The position numbers were made by a program, and so were the translations under genes. Shown one piece after another: positions 36,101 through 46,000 of a stretch of DNA of 64,000 nucleotides (position 1 is its first letter; each line of letters starts with the position of its first letter). The stretch comes from Whitmania pigra. Lineage: Eukaryota > Annelida > Clitellata > Hirudinida > Haemopidae. The stretch lies in NCBI GenBank assembly GCA_021613335.1, contig JAJTWR010000159.1:1227501-1291500 (forward strand), written 5' to 3'. Under the pieces are notes generated by a model. The model saw only the letters and a list, made by a program, of their open reading frames with translations, searched no databases and was not told the DNA's origin.

Positions 36101-37853
36101 ACGCCGGAGAAGCCCATAGACCCTAAAGGGCGGTTTTCCGGCCATCGCATCTACCGTCATTATCCCGTGGGCCGGACAGTTAATTATTATTGATTCGGCA
36201 CACACCACTAACACTGCTGGGTTTTTCCCAGCGCGGCTACTCGGGCAAAAGGCCTTTTCTTTCCGACAAGATTTTGAAGGCCTCGATGAGGTCCCCTCTA
36301 CTCCTTTTTAGTTAGTTTGCATCTACTTAATCTTTCCTCGTAACTCAGCTTTCCAAATCTTTTTTGTCATCTGGTTGCCCTTCTTAGTACTCCTTCCAAC
36401 ACTCCTACATCCTTTCTTAAATAAGGATTCCAAACTTGTACACAGTACTCAAGATGTGATCTCACTAATAAATGCCTTATAAAATCTCAGAATTACTTCT
36501 TTATCCCTACTCACTACTGTTATCTATATCATTCCAAATACTTTATTTGCTTTTTTTAGCAACTTCCACGCACTGTAGAGATGCTTTTCCATGGATCTGC
36601 ATTATTATCCCCAAATCTCTTTCATGATCAGACTGCCTACGAATGCTTCCTCCAAACTCATATTGCACTTTTGTGATTTTAATCCCACTAACATAATGGA
36701 GCATTTGTCTGTGTGAAGAGCCTCTGCCCATTTGAATAACCTGTTAAGGTCTTCCTGAAGTCTATCAACATCTTGTTTGCTGACACTTCTTGCTATTTTG
36801 GTGTCGTCGGCAATCATGGATAATTTAGACCTTATGGCATCATATAGATGATTTATATATATATATATAATATAATATATATACATATGTCGCGTCCTTC
36901 ACTCTTGGGACCGTAACAGGTAGTACCGTTGCCACCACCAATCCTAAGTTCACCACCGAAACCCAGAATTGGAACTAAATCTTTATTACTAAGCAGATAG
37001 CGAGTATCAAAAGCCAACACAAACCAATCATCTAATCGCCAAACTGCTGCTCACGACACCTGCCATATATGGCTGGCAGAACATTTTAAATAAACTAAAC
37101 CAAATTAATTGATTAAATTAATAAATAAACTTAAATAAACTAATAGTTTAGGAAATTTGATTAAATACAATTCTTAATTATTTTTGATTATTTAAATTAA
37201 TGTTGCAAAATTTCACTTCATCCCGAGCAAATTATAGTAGTAAATAAGAAATTCTGCGCCTCACAATCACAGCCTTTGTTAAAATTTAAACAAAATTGTT
37301 CTGAAATTTAAGTCTACTGTATCTGCAGTATTTAAATAATAACATTTTTTTTCGATATTTGGAATGGACAAGAGCCCACCTTCAGTTTATCTTTAAATTT
37401 GCAATCATGCAAGTCGCATCTCCAAGGGTCTAGGTTGTAGTCAAGGACAGTCACACCAAAGGGTGCTAGAAGGTTTTTGAGGTCTTTGATCGGAGACATG
37501 TGCCATTCGGTCGCCCAAATGACCAGTGGTTTGTCTTTGAATATTTTCTTAGGCACGATCCTGGCTGATGGTGGAAGGATGGATGTGTCGTTGAGGATCT
37601 CATAGGGCACATCATCGTTGTCGTCAAATATCAAACTATTTTTGAACGAATCGCTTTCAAGTGTGTATGCAAAGGTAACGTTTTTCAATATCTTTAATTC
37701 CGGTCTGGTATACCAACATTCCAATTTGATAATCAATTTTTGTCGACGGTAAAACAAAAACGCTATTGCAAATAGCAAAAACAAGAGAGTTACCTTACGT
37801 TTAATCAACATTCTCAACATGCTTGTTATCCTTATCTTAACAAGAGGCTGCAT
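27179..37853 (-). CDS. Uncharacterised type II membrane protein (possible glycosyltransferase-like), four exons
   Basis: Exons in transcript order: 37853-37380, 34281-34103, 28194-27915, 27703-27179; phases 0, 2, 0; 485 aa. The N-terminus is short and basic ([10 protein letters not shown]...LIKRK), followed by one membrane segment at about residues 21-37, so a type II Golgi/ER topology is likely. Notable stretches are [17 protein letters not shown] (exon 1), [17 protein letters not shown] and [11 protein letters not shown] (exon 2), [16 protein letters not shown] (exon 3), and [35 protein letters not shown] and WMRFADFY (exon 4). I recognise this as a family found in many invertebrates that is annotated only as uncharacterised. 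The single-pass lumenal design suggests a glycosyltransferase-type enzyme, which is inference. Introns 1 and 2 (3.1 and 5.9 kb) are filled with transposons. The exon-3 acceptor reads TG, not AG (28195-28196), so the gene may be non-canonically spliced or damaged. Confidence 0.8.
28779..29871 (+). mobile_element. hAT transposon (ZMYM1/DUF4371 type), nested
   Basis: Termini CAGGGACG and CGTCCCTG are inverted repeats. They are flanked by an 8-bp duplication with one mismatch (GCTATCAT at 28771-28778, ACTATCAT at 29872-29879). Length is 1093 bp. Next to each end are long G or C runs (28795-28803, 29833-29846). The + strand interior encodes a short piece of DUF4371-family transposase: [19 protein letters not shown] and [17 protein letters not shown], continuing past a stop as [18 protein letters not shown]. 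It is an internally deleted, inactive copy. Confidence 0.88.
29194..29560 (+). pseudogene. DUF4371/hAT transposase fragment
   Basis: An 84-codon ORF (29194-29448) ends in TAA. Similarity to the family then continues in frame ([18 protein letters not shown]), so the stop is a disabling mutation rather than a true end. Only the part around the first catalytic Asp region ([14 protein letters not shown], family VDEATDISNKEQL) remains. Confidence 0.7.
30500..31455 (+). pseudogene. ZBED-like hAT transposase remnant split by an LTR-like segment
   Basis: At about 30545-30690 + strand frames encode [19 protein letters not shown] and VGHLNRSP, the CAAHTLQLS... KVRKIVGHFKRS region of ZBED/hAT transposases. 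At 31270-31450 they encode [31 protein letters not shown] and [13 protein letters not shown], the C-terminal dimerisation domain. Between them, 30880-31160 is unrelated: it has three tandem 36-bp units and a TATAAATAGGAGC motif resembling an LTR promoter. A 29-bp segment (TTTTTTGTATTTGGCCATG and flanks) occurs both at 30815-30845 and, as part of the dimerisation domain, at 31352-31384. Confidence 0.65.
30892..30985. repeat. Three ~36-bp tandem units
   Basis: GTGAATTTTGATTAGATGAT begins two complete units, and GTGAATTTTGAT begins a partial third, spaced 36 bp. They lie 40 bp upstream of TATAAATAGG (about 31000). The arrangement resembles enhancer repeats of an LTR U3, but no second LTR or coding region of such an element was found. 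Confidence 0.6.
31849..32156 (-). repeat. 3' LTR
   Basis: 308 bp, TG...CA ends, apparently identical to 33459-33766; it is the downstream LTR because the element is transcribed on the minus strand. Confidence 0.92.
32168..33424 (-). CDS. SAP-domain Gag-like protein of the LTR element
   Basis: 418 codons, intact, starting 16 bp after the primer site and ending 12 bp before the 3' LTR, so it fills the element. Residues about 6-40 ([19 protein letters not shown] then [13 protein letters not shown]) form a SAP motif, a DNA/chromatin-binding helix-extended-helix also found in some retrotransposon Gag proteins. The middle (~100-330) is acidic, Glu/Val/Ser-rich and weakly repetitive ([32 protein letters not shown]). 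Near residue 348 is a hydrophobic stretch [11 protein letters not shown] that could span a membrane. The last 50 residues are strongly basic (Arg/Lys/His), suitable for nucleic acid binding, but lack a CCHC knuckle. The Gag role is inferred from position; no capsid signature was recognised. Confidence 0.75.
   Translation of the reverse strand: MSKALEDLTFAEMRRELKLRQMDSKGSREELQYRLQSWIMDQGEDPEDYLFLDPFQKMFLMAFESIKSECNYLFKWEVMMEDKQAVVIEKVAEVSSNEAVTSYQPEETPTSVINIMPAEASAVHPIATLVSVEKETEEIVDGRTLGSEVFLPWSEESGKKLMEELGEENGAEETFAEVSEGSLVIDGDSPIVELPIKMGTVENKDNGELRESFANSKEVAPVSDEPVPCTIASLVSVVERTEEIIEGETLVETRVEPPRVEESMEELDSENSGDRFELGVSRFDSAMDVVEIGAADVIVTESGDVGGEVLGDNEYIVEKVGSMSEKLICGVLSQGGLSGLQRSSETRGEHLVLLFVLLIFFSKRFSRDARGGRTRIKTMMVHGHRVRDCVPRVKMKMAHIRRLAKYHGKQQSVRDEQI
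33440..33457 (-). other. Primer-binding site
   Basis: The minus strand reads TGGTGTCAGGAGTGGGAT beginning one base inside the 5' LTR. The complement ATCCCACTCCTGACACCA looks like the 3' end of a tRNA with CCA, probably tRNA-Leu; the isotype is inference. Confidence 0.75.
33459..33766 (-). repeat. 5' LTR
   Basis: 308 bp, same sequence as the other LTR, followed on the minus strand by the primer-binding site. It contains an AATAAACTTATTAG-type signal (minus strand) that could be the poly(A) signal. Confidence 0.92.
34692..35573 (+). CDS. LINE ORF1-like protein (coiled coil plus RRM-like)
   Basis: 293 codons. The acidic/basic N-terminus has a heptad-like stretch (residues ~20-85, ending [20 protein letters not shown]), then NLVIHGLPE, the usual start of the RRM-like RNA-binding part of LINE ORF1 proteins (CR1/L2/Jockey type). 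[19 protein letters not shown] matches the following conserved block. From about residue 225 the similarity fades ([12 protein letters not shown]...), so the C-terminus may be altered. It lies in intron 1 of the membrane-protein gene, antisense to it, and is followed by an endonuclease remnant of the same element. Confidence 0.7.
   Translation: MSHKTVKNEESAADSDEFAEKVKAKLMLSIERMMREIIKQDVASLVSEAVRNELRSMTEGFNKIVEENRSLKIRVDNLEMQFRSNNLVIHGLPEASYAEAASTSEDAGEVIIRSPRQDTIRAVIDCYRSGKKLDVSNDIVNCYRISGSKGPRPIVVTFSVKEVRDKVYAAKKALRGQRGNSQVFVNEKRNSEIFAKGRTLIREKIAAVWTFNISKELNLCSDARSGGAGEADLRQEIYVFPHEDGFCFDIDKEDSFFRLEDIHPGYNFVNKEFSHSYITVKILLQKIPNDFST
35600..36035 (+). pseudogene. LINE ORF2 endonuclease fragment
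   Basis: Residues [12 protein letters not shown] show the conserved ETW of the APE-type endonuclease, and [19 protein letters not shown] is the next conserved block. The preceding block ([16 protein letters not shown], 35600-35650) is in a different frame, so the ORF is frameshifted, and it ends before the catalytic His. The reverse-transcriptase part is missing on this strand. Confidence 0.75.
36090..36886 (-). pseudogene. LINE reverse-transcriptase C-terminal remnant, opposite strand
   Basis: The minus strand encodes [12 protein letters not shown] (the RT active-site ADD block) and [19 protein letters not shown]. After frame changes it encodes [11 protein letters not shown] and, near 36480-36300, a degraded block corresponding to [19 protein letters not shown] and RLSRCKLTK. 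The GC-richer segment 36100-36240 is probably the 3' UTR. It has several stops and shifts, so it is an old copy. Confidence 0.75.
36853..36894. repeat. (TA)n microsatellite
   Basis: About 40 bp of TA repeats with minor interruptions, at the 5' edge of the LINE remnant. Confidence 0.85.
36895..37379. other. Remainder of intron 1
   Basis: Unrecognised sequence. Its edges TGTCGCGTCC... and ...CAATCACA could mark a solo LTR (about 36888-37270), but no second copy or target duplication was found. Confidence 0.3.
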
Positions 37854-39187
37854 TATGGGTTATCGGTGCAACAGCAAAACTACTTTGCTTTTTATAGTCT
37901 TTTTTTAAAGTTGTTCGAAACAATTATATTTGCAATTATTTTTATTTAAGATGACAATTGACAGGAACTCGAAACTTTGAATATACCTCTCGAAGTTATG
38001 GCTGAAATTCAACAGCATTTATTTGCTACTATTCATTGAATAGTGTTCAATCGTCATACACCTGTTGTCGTGAGATGAGTCATATCTCTTTCTCCTACTT
38101 TAAAGTGTCTTCAATATCAAAACTTCACGAAAGGCTGTAGAAGGATGTTCATTGTAACAAATAGAAATTAATATCAAGATAATTACGGAACGATAGGTTC
38201 AAGAGAATATGTTGGTTAACTCAGAATGCTCCGTAAAAGCGGAAAATGTTCAATATGTCCACATTAAGTTTATTTATGTTAAATGAAGGTGCTAAAAATA
38301 AACACTAACACACTCGTACACTTAAACCCATATGGCGTACGCTTCTGTGTGTATACTGGCTAGCCTCTTACCACCAAATTAGCATGCTCTTAAACAGTTT
38401 TAAAGAACACATCTTGATGAGAGTCACTCGATATATAAGCATTTGTTCAAAGAAAATTAATTTGAAAAAAGATGACATCATTTACGTTATCAATGTCCAA
38501 TCCAAAACATGATGAATGGTGGGTTTTTGTCTTTCAAGAACGTCATTTCAGTTTTTCCAAAACATGAGTAGATGACCTTTTTTGCGCCGCTTCAGCTTAG
38601 TTCTTCCACAGCTTAGTTCTTTTTCCTTTCACAGGATAGTACTAAAGTATTAGCAAATTTTCAACATTCAAGTAGAATGTAAAGTTCAAGTGGAATCTCA
38701 AATAAATTTTTCTTTTCAACACATTTTCACACAAAATGTAAATTAATTTGACGTATTGGTGAGTCTCACAAAATCAGATTGATCTGGCGGACATTGCACA
38801 GAATGTAATTGATTATAATAATAATTATATGTAATTAATTATAACAACAAAAATATTTAGCAACGTTTAAAAATTTATAGCTTCTTAGACCGGTTACAAC
38901 TGGTGTTGTCAAAGATTTTTAAATCAGCAATAAACGACTGGCTTTTACATTGTGATGGATTATGATTATTAGGATTCACAACGTCTGATAATGTTAATAG
39001 ATATTATTTTTAATAGATAAAATAGACATTAATAAATATTATTAACATAATAATAATGATAAGTATGATTATGTATTTATGCTTTTATGTTTATTTATTT
39101 GTATAGCGAGACAAGACGCTCGACCATTTGTGTAGCACCGCATTCAAGGGGCGCTTTGGGGCGGTGCCATCTTACTCAGAGAAATAT
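37854..39187. other. Intergenic, upstream of the membrane-protein gene
   Basis: AT-rich, no ORF or repeat that I can support. It should contain the promoter of the minus-strand gene near 37900. Confidence 0.4.
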
Positions 39188-39570
39188 GATCAGTGCCGGA
39201 TTAAGCCGGTGGGTGGCCCAGGGCCCACTTGGGAAGCCCCCTTTTCAATTCCCCTTATTGCACACGCCACAACATCACTAGTAACTTATTACATAAATTA
39301 GTCGTACTTGCCAAATTTATTTACAGTTATAATAATTTAATTTTCCATGAAAAATAAAATTATAATATAACCAAATAAATATGACTAAAATCAGAGAATG
39401 AATGAAGTTATAACAGCTATGATTACAGTCCAGATAATTTTCTAAATTTTCGTGTGGCAAAATCGCTGATGATGTTACTGAAATTTATTTCACGCAGTAC
39501 ATCTGACTCGATGTTCATGATTTGTAGACTATTGTACTTGACAATCATTGCAGATGCATTGTCGTAGCTG
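39188..39570 (-). pseudogene. hAT (ZMYM1-like) fragment
   Basis: Starts with CAGTGCCGGATTAAG, the same terminal motif as 20633 on the other strand. At 39505-39568 the nucleotide sequence is clearly related to 17680-17735 (TTGTAGACYATTG..., CAATCATTGC, GATGCATTG.CGTAGCT), the transposase fossil described there. Both ends of the coding region are lost. Confidence 0.65.
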
Positions 39571-39656
39571 GATATTATAATAAAGCTCTATATAAATTGT
39601 TCCACTTTTAAAACTTAAATATGTAATATAAGTACTGTTAGTTTACGTTATTATAG

Positions 39657-40619
39657 ATGGATTCTGGAAAGAGTCTTAAGGGTATTGAAAACAGACAAAT
39701 AAAGGCCTTTAAAGACTTGAATTTGTCAATTTCAGAGATTTCTAGGAGAGTAATCGATATAGAAAGGTTATAATACATTACTTGAATGATCCTGAAAGTT
39801 ATTGATCAAAAACTAATCCAGGAAAACCTCAAACACTTTCTGAACCTGAGAAACGAGTTTTTCTCCGAAAAGCTTCCAGGGGTTTTAGCTCAACAAGAGA
39901 CTTACAAAATAAGTTCAATTTGAGGTTAGTCAATAGACCACATTCAGGTGCCTTCAGAAGAGTAGTTTTCTGAAGTTTATTAAGCGTTTTAACAAGCCAC
40001 ATCTAACAAGAACATTTGGCTAAACTGGGCCAAAGAGATGATGAGTTTGGAGATGAACTGGAACTGTTATTCTTTCAGATGAAACGAAATTGAATTTGGA
40101 TGGTCTAGATGGCTATAAATATTATTGGCACGACGTCAGAAAACTCCAAAAAACATTTTAAAAAAGGAATTTCGGAGGTGGCCTAGTGATGGGCTGCCAT
40201 TTCCTCTCGCGGTTCGTCTTCTTAGAGGGGAAGCAGATCTTACAAAAATATATTGAAACTCTGGACCACTATCTCTTTCTAATGTGGGGTAAATTTGGAG
40301 ATGATGAAGTCATTTTTCAGCATGACAATGCCCTTTTACACACACCAAGACTGACAAAAACTTTTTTCCAGGAGAGGAATTTGAAGGTTCTGAAGTAGCC
40401 AGCTAGCTCTCCGGACTTGAACCCTATTAAAAACGTTTGGGAAATGCTTGCTATGAAGCTATACTCCAATGGGAAGCAATATTTCAGTGTTAATTTGAAA
40501 GTTGCTTTGATTAAGGCCTGGAAAGAACTGGATAAAATGAGCTTGAAACCTTATTGGATTCATTAAAAAGTAGAGTTGAAGAGTTAATTATTAAGAAAGG
40601 AGATAAGATTTATTATTGA
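39657..40619 (+). pseudogene. Tc1/Tc3-like transposase, degenerate
   Basis: Translation in shifting frames gives ENRQIKAFKDLNLSISEIS (helix-turn-helix), SDETKLNLDGLDGYKYYWH (first catalytic Asp), IFQHDNALLHTPRLTKTF (second Asp) and ASSPDLNPIKNVWEML. The third catalytic residue, normally Glu in NPIE (34 residues after the second Asp), is Lys. Several stops (one before PASSPD) and frameshifts show the copy is dead. Terminal inverted repeats were not convincingly located. Confidence 0.85.
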
Positions 40620-40854
40620 CTTTCAAATAAATAATAATTTAAAAGTTTATTTTAATAAATATGAAAACTTATGCTCCCTCGTATTTCACGTTACTATACA
40701 TAATTTTGGGTATTTCCAGTTTTTTGCGAAAATCGCACGAAATATTTATCTGATTTCAATAAGTTTCATAAATAATGAATCTAATGTGTTTCATTGTGTA
40801 AAAAATGGGCTTATGTAAATTCAGAACCTAAAAAGTTATCGTCAAGAAACGTTA

Positions 40855-43090
40855 CTTACTTATTACTCCGCCTTGGAGCTCCGACAGGGATCCTCAGAGG
40901 AGTTTCCCCCGTCTTCAAACGTTTCGGCCCTTTGTATGTCTTTACGTTTTCGGGGGGTGGGCCGCACCCGGTGATCAGCCGGATGTCCCTGTCGGTTTGG
41001 TCTATCTGGACCCAACTGTTACCGCCGGCTATGAGAGGCACTCATCGGCCTTGTTATGCCGGTCACTGCCGTCTTGGACTGGAGCGACTGCGAAAGCTCT
41101 CAATGGCTTCTTCATGTCGCATATAACCTGTTTATCACCTGCAAACTTCGACTATGCGAGGCTCTCTGTGGCCTTATTATGTCGATCGCCTCCACCCCAG
41201 TTTGCCTACAGCGGTCATGAAAGCTCTCAGTGGCTTCTTCACACCCTCTTAATATATGCAAACTGGGCCTTATAATTTCTTTGTAGCGGCGGCCGGAGAT
41301 AGAAATTTTCGGGACCCGACCGCGAGCCTATTCGCTGCTGCGGTTTGATCCGCATTTCATGTTGCTTCGCGAGTCCGCGGCCGGCCCATTTCTCCCGACA
41401 ACACCGCGTCTCTCGGCCAATGATTTGGCCCCGTCGTTCGGTGGATTATTCATACCGGAGACCGACGGCTTTCCCCGGCTTCCTGCAGTGGCCTCTTAAG
41501 ACTTCTTCTGGCTCCTCATGTGCCAGATCCAGAATGAAGCCGCTTCTGCGGCCTCAGACATCTTTGTCATAGCCTTTGTTCTCTCCCGGCTTGACAGTCC
41601 AATCTTAGTGAGGAAAGCGTAAGTCGACTTGCCGACCACGCCCCTTGCGCCAATCTCGATTGGGAAGAGGTCTGCACGGTACCCTCTCGTTTCCAGGTCC
41701 ATCGTCAGATCTGCGTACTTATCTGCTTTGAGCGCATTGCTGTATTGCAGCCTGTCCTCCCATGGGACCGTCAACTCCACCAGAATGATGGCATCCGTCG
41801 CCGCGATACGAGCACCAGATCCGGCCTCTTGCCACTTTCTATCAGCACTTGGGGGTAGTGCCTCATCCCTTCTAAGTCGGCTGCGATAGTCCAGTCGTTT
41901 GCCTCTGCCAGAATGTCTCGCCTGGGGGTTTGGCATCTCTTTTTGCAGAGGTGTGCGAAGCCCTCGCGCAAGAAGTAAATCTTTCGCTGATTTACAATCG
42001 TGCGCGAGTTTGCTTTGGATACTGCTGCCTTTGCGGTTTCACACACTTCTCGAAGGACCTGGTTATGTCGCCATGTGTACCGACCATTGGCAAGGGCATA
42101 CGTGCAGTTGCTGAGCACGTGATGCAGTGTCTCGGTCCCGCCGCAGAACCGGCATTCGGTGTCTTCCACTATGCCCCACTTTTGCAAATTGTCCCTGGAG
42201 GGCAACTGGTCGTACACTGACCTTATCGCGTAGGCAAGTCGGAGCGGGGACATCTTCCACATGTCGCTCCAGGTAAGGGATCTTTGCATCACGTCTTCCC
42301 ACGTTGTCCACTTACCCTGCTGTGACTGCTGGACTGCCTTCGTGACTCGGTCTTGTTCCACTTTCCTCCTCCTTTCCTGGATAATCATAGCGGCTCTGAC
42401 TGATGCGCTCGCCTGGGACCACTTTGGCAAGTGGTTCCATCCAACCGCATGACGATCCGTCTGGGTAGGACCTCTCATTTCCTCGAACATCAGCTCGGCA
42501 ACTGATTCGTCGATCTCATTCTGCGCTCTGAATTTCCTTCCAGATCTGAGCAGTGGTTTGACTTCGCGGATCCTGTTGTCCGCGGAGTTGTTGAGCATCC
42601 ACTGCGTTCTTATTTTGGAGAGTTTGTACTCTTCCACGATGGACCTTAGTGGCAATCGCAGGCTCGTGCTCCTACTGTAGAGGGCAACCGATGACAGCGC
42701 TGGAGGTAGGCCTAGCCATTTTCTGGTGTATCGGTTAACTTTCCTCTCCAGTTTCTCGACCACTGACACCCCAATCTCATAGATGGTTAACGGCCAGAGC
42801 AGTCTTGGAAGGAGAACGAACTGGAGCAACCACACTTTGAACCGCCCTTGCAGCGGTGCCTCGTCGAATGCCTGCAGTCCCTTGATGGTTTGTTGGAGTA
42901 TGGCGTCCCTCATGCTCTTGTCGGTGAGAGATTTGTCGAAAACCCTTCCAAGGCTTTTCACCGGTTCTTCGGATACTGTGGGAATTCGCTGCTCCGCCAC
43001 ATCGAAGAACACGTCCTCGCGAATTTTCCCCCTGACTAACGTAACTGGTCCAAGTTTTTGCAACCCACTGTATAGCATGAAGTTTTATTT
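40855..43090 (-). pseudogene. 5'-truncated R2-like non-LTR retrotransposon with restriction-like endonuclease
   Basis: A minus ORF (43078-41771) encodes the RT thumb and downstream region, then CRFCGGTETLHHVLSNC, the CCHC motif that precedes the endonuclease in R2/NeSL-type elements, and ESGKRPDLVLVSRR. A second frame (41936-41496) supplies IILVELTVPWEDRLQYSNA, the rest of the PD-(D/E)xK restriction-like endonuclease, so there is a frameshift near 41800. The RT palm is absent: the copy is truncated at the 5' end at about 43090, as expected for target-primed insertion. The 3' part (40855-41495) is a GC-rich non-coding tail with an internal ~120-bp direct repeat, ending in TAAGTAAGTAA on the minus strand. 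GC content is far above the surroundings. Confidence 0.85.
41030..41250 (-). repeat. Direct repeat in the 3' tail of the R2-like element
   Basis: The blocks 41030-41125 and 41150-41245 share GGCCTT.TTATG.CG and AAAGCTCTCARTGGCTTCTTCA, spaced about 120 bp. Confidence 0.6.
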
Positions 43091-46000
43091 AAATTGAATT
43101 TGATAATTATTGTATTGGTAATGATGAAATAATCATCACCATCAACATCTCCACCACCCTTTTCATCATCAAAAAACATCATTACCGCTATCATCATCAT
43201 AATTAAAATAACATTATTAAACATCAATCTTCGTCGAGTCATAACTCAACCATGACCCAAAACATTTCACCTCAAACAAATTTCAACAAATAAACGATCT
43301 AAAAAATAAAACAATGACACAGATTTATTGCCATACAGCAAAATCCACGAGTCAATCGCCAACACCCTAGCTTCATCAACCATCTTATCTTTTCCAGCCA
43401 GGCAAATACTTTGAAAAATTTTTAAAATTGATTGAGTCTATTTGATTTGACTCCACTACATTTTCGGAGCAATGTCAAATAAAAGTTAGTACAAAAAGTC
43501 AAAATAACAAAATAAATTACAATAATTAAAATTATTCAACTTCAAAATGTAGCCAAACTTCATCATTTCTACAATGTGAATTAAGAGGAAAAGACCTTAT
43601 TAACCGTTATAACCATTATATTCATTCATCTGGCGAGCAAAAATTAAATTCTACAAATTATTAGACATTGTTTGGTAATTTTAAAATTTAATGGTAAGGG
43701 TTTAGGCCATAAACTACTTCATCAAAGTACAGTAAAATAAAGTTATCTTCTGCATAATTACCAAAGATGCATTAAAGTATTAACCTATTTGCGTCAACAT
43801 CATTGGCGAAAGACATTCGGCTGGCCAGGAGAATCACGGGTTAGCGCGCATAAAAGATGAAAGAGTTCAATTGGTTTTCTACGAAAATATTACAAAATAT
43901 TACTGTACATTCCAATTGCTATTAATTTTAAATTTGGGTTCTAAAAAAAAGCTTACGGAGGGAGCATTGCGACGGGGCTCAAATCAATGTAGAGGTTGTT
44001 TAGATGGGAATTCTCAGTGACAGATTTTGTTATTCTTTTATTAATACGTTTATTTAGAACCAATTGTAACATTGTGAGAATTCAAGAAATTTTACTAAGT
44101 CACAATACTGAAACATTATAACTAAGAGTTGTTGCTTGTGGAAATTATATTCAAATCTCAAACAAGGTTTTAAAAAATTATTGTGAGTTTTTTACGAATT
44201 TAAGCGTACTGTTTTCTCGATTGGGAGTTCAAATTCAACCATGGCAAATTTCAATGCTAGGATTTCAACATTACATAAAGGATGAGAAATTTTAAATTTA
44301 AAAAAAGGGACATAAATTGAAATATTTAATTAAAGCAACTTCAAATACACTAAAAACCGCGAACACGGACACCTTGATTGGACGATTTTTCAAGAACGGA
44401 TGTTTTTTTTGCAATACAATTTTACACAATGACAGTGCTAAATTAAGAACCCATCAAATTTTAATAAAAGCATGCCCGAAATGGTTTGACAAATCCTGTC
44501 TATAGGCAAAATTTTAAATTTACAAAAATTCAAATAAAAATATTTTTTAATGGACGGTAAAATATCTTTAGATTTGTGCTTATCTAGATTCACTATTAAA
44601 ATTTATCTAGATAAACTATTATCATCATCATCGTCATCAAAATCGTCATTATTATTATTATTATTATTTTTTTATTATTATTATTATTATTATTGTTGTT
44701 GTAGTTGTTATTTAACAATATTATTATTATTATCTCGCTCTGGTTTAAGTGGCCTTATTCTCTTTTTCTGATAGTCATCTCTTTAGTCAAGCAAATAGAT
44801 AATTTTTTTATTACAGTTGCAATAACATCAGCATTTTAAAATTTTTAATCAATCATCAACAACAAGCTATATTCAGAAAAGTTTTTCAGTAAATGATTAC
44901 AGTAATATAAGTAATATCTTACGCACGTTTAAAACTTAAAAAAAGGTATTGCATGAATATTCTCCTGTCTTCTATCAACTTGAAAACTTTTCAAACAATC
45001 CTTGCGAGCAAGCTTGATGGCTGTTAATGTCTGATAATTAATTTACTGTCGCGATGTGTTGTGCTCCCTTTAAGCCACCAGAATGTATGTTAGTATGAAT
45101 AATGAACTTTCACCTGTTTTAAACATTGGGAATCACTAAATAGACAAAGAGGAGCCAGCACAGTCATTTAACCAATGATTTTAATAAAGCCGTTGCCAGG
45201 CAATAAACAGCACTTGTAAATAATATTGTTTGATTAAAATATGATATATATTTCTAAACTAAGTAAAACACAAATACTATGCTTTGAATAAAATTAAATA
45301 ATAAGTTGTTAAATTAATTTGTTAAGATAATATAAACATTTATTTATTAACAAATTATTGTAATAATATTCGTTACAAATAATACGATTGATTTGTTTAA
45401 AAAGATTATTAAACGCATATATTATAGTACTCAAGTAACCATATTTCATAAACATTTGCAGAAACCAAATTCCAAAGATGTTTCTTTTAAAATTATTTAT
45501 TGGTGGGTCAGATAAAATGAACTCCAAAAGCACCTCCCACCAAAGTATCTAAAAAAAATTTATATTTGATATAACAAATAATGGGAATATAATGGGGAAT
45601 ACAAATTTTGATATTTAAAAAATCGGACACACTTAGCGTGTCATAACTAATGTAGTAAATGAGGTAGACCAATAATATTTAGGGGATAGTTTGCCTAAAC
45701 ATAGTCTATTAAATAATACAAAAATTAATAATTTGTTATTCACGATTTTATAAAAATGCATCTCAGAAAATGATAATTTTTTTAATTCTCTTATTATTTT
45801 TCTTCTTATTATTATTACAAATTTATTATATATTATACAATCTATATTATCTACAAATTGGAATTGCATAATTTGGAGCATTTACAACTGAAAAAAAAGC
45901 GAATAACCTATAACTGAAAACTAATTAAAAATAATTAACTAGCAATGAGCAAATAAATTATTTTATAAGATGGTCTGAGTCAATACTTATATTTAAATAC

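Noticed and set aside
36888..37270. Solo LTR in intron 1 of the membrane-protein gene
   Set aside because: Possible TG...CA edges, but no second copy in the window, no target duplication and no clear promoter or poly(A) layout.
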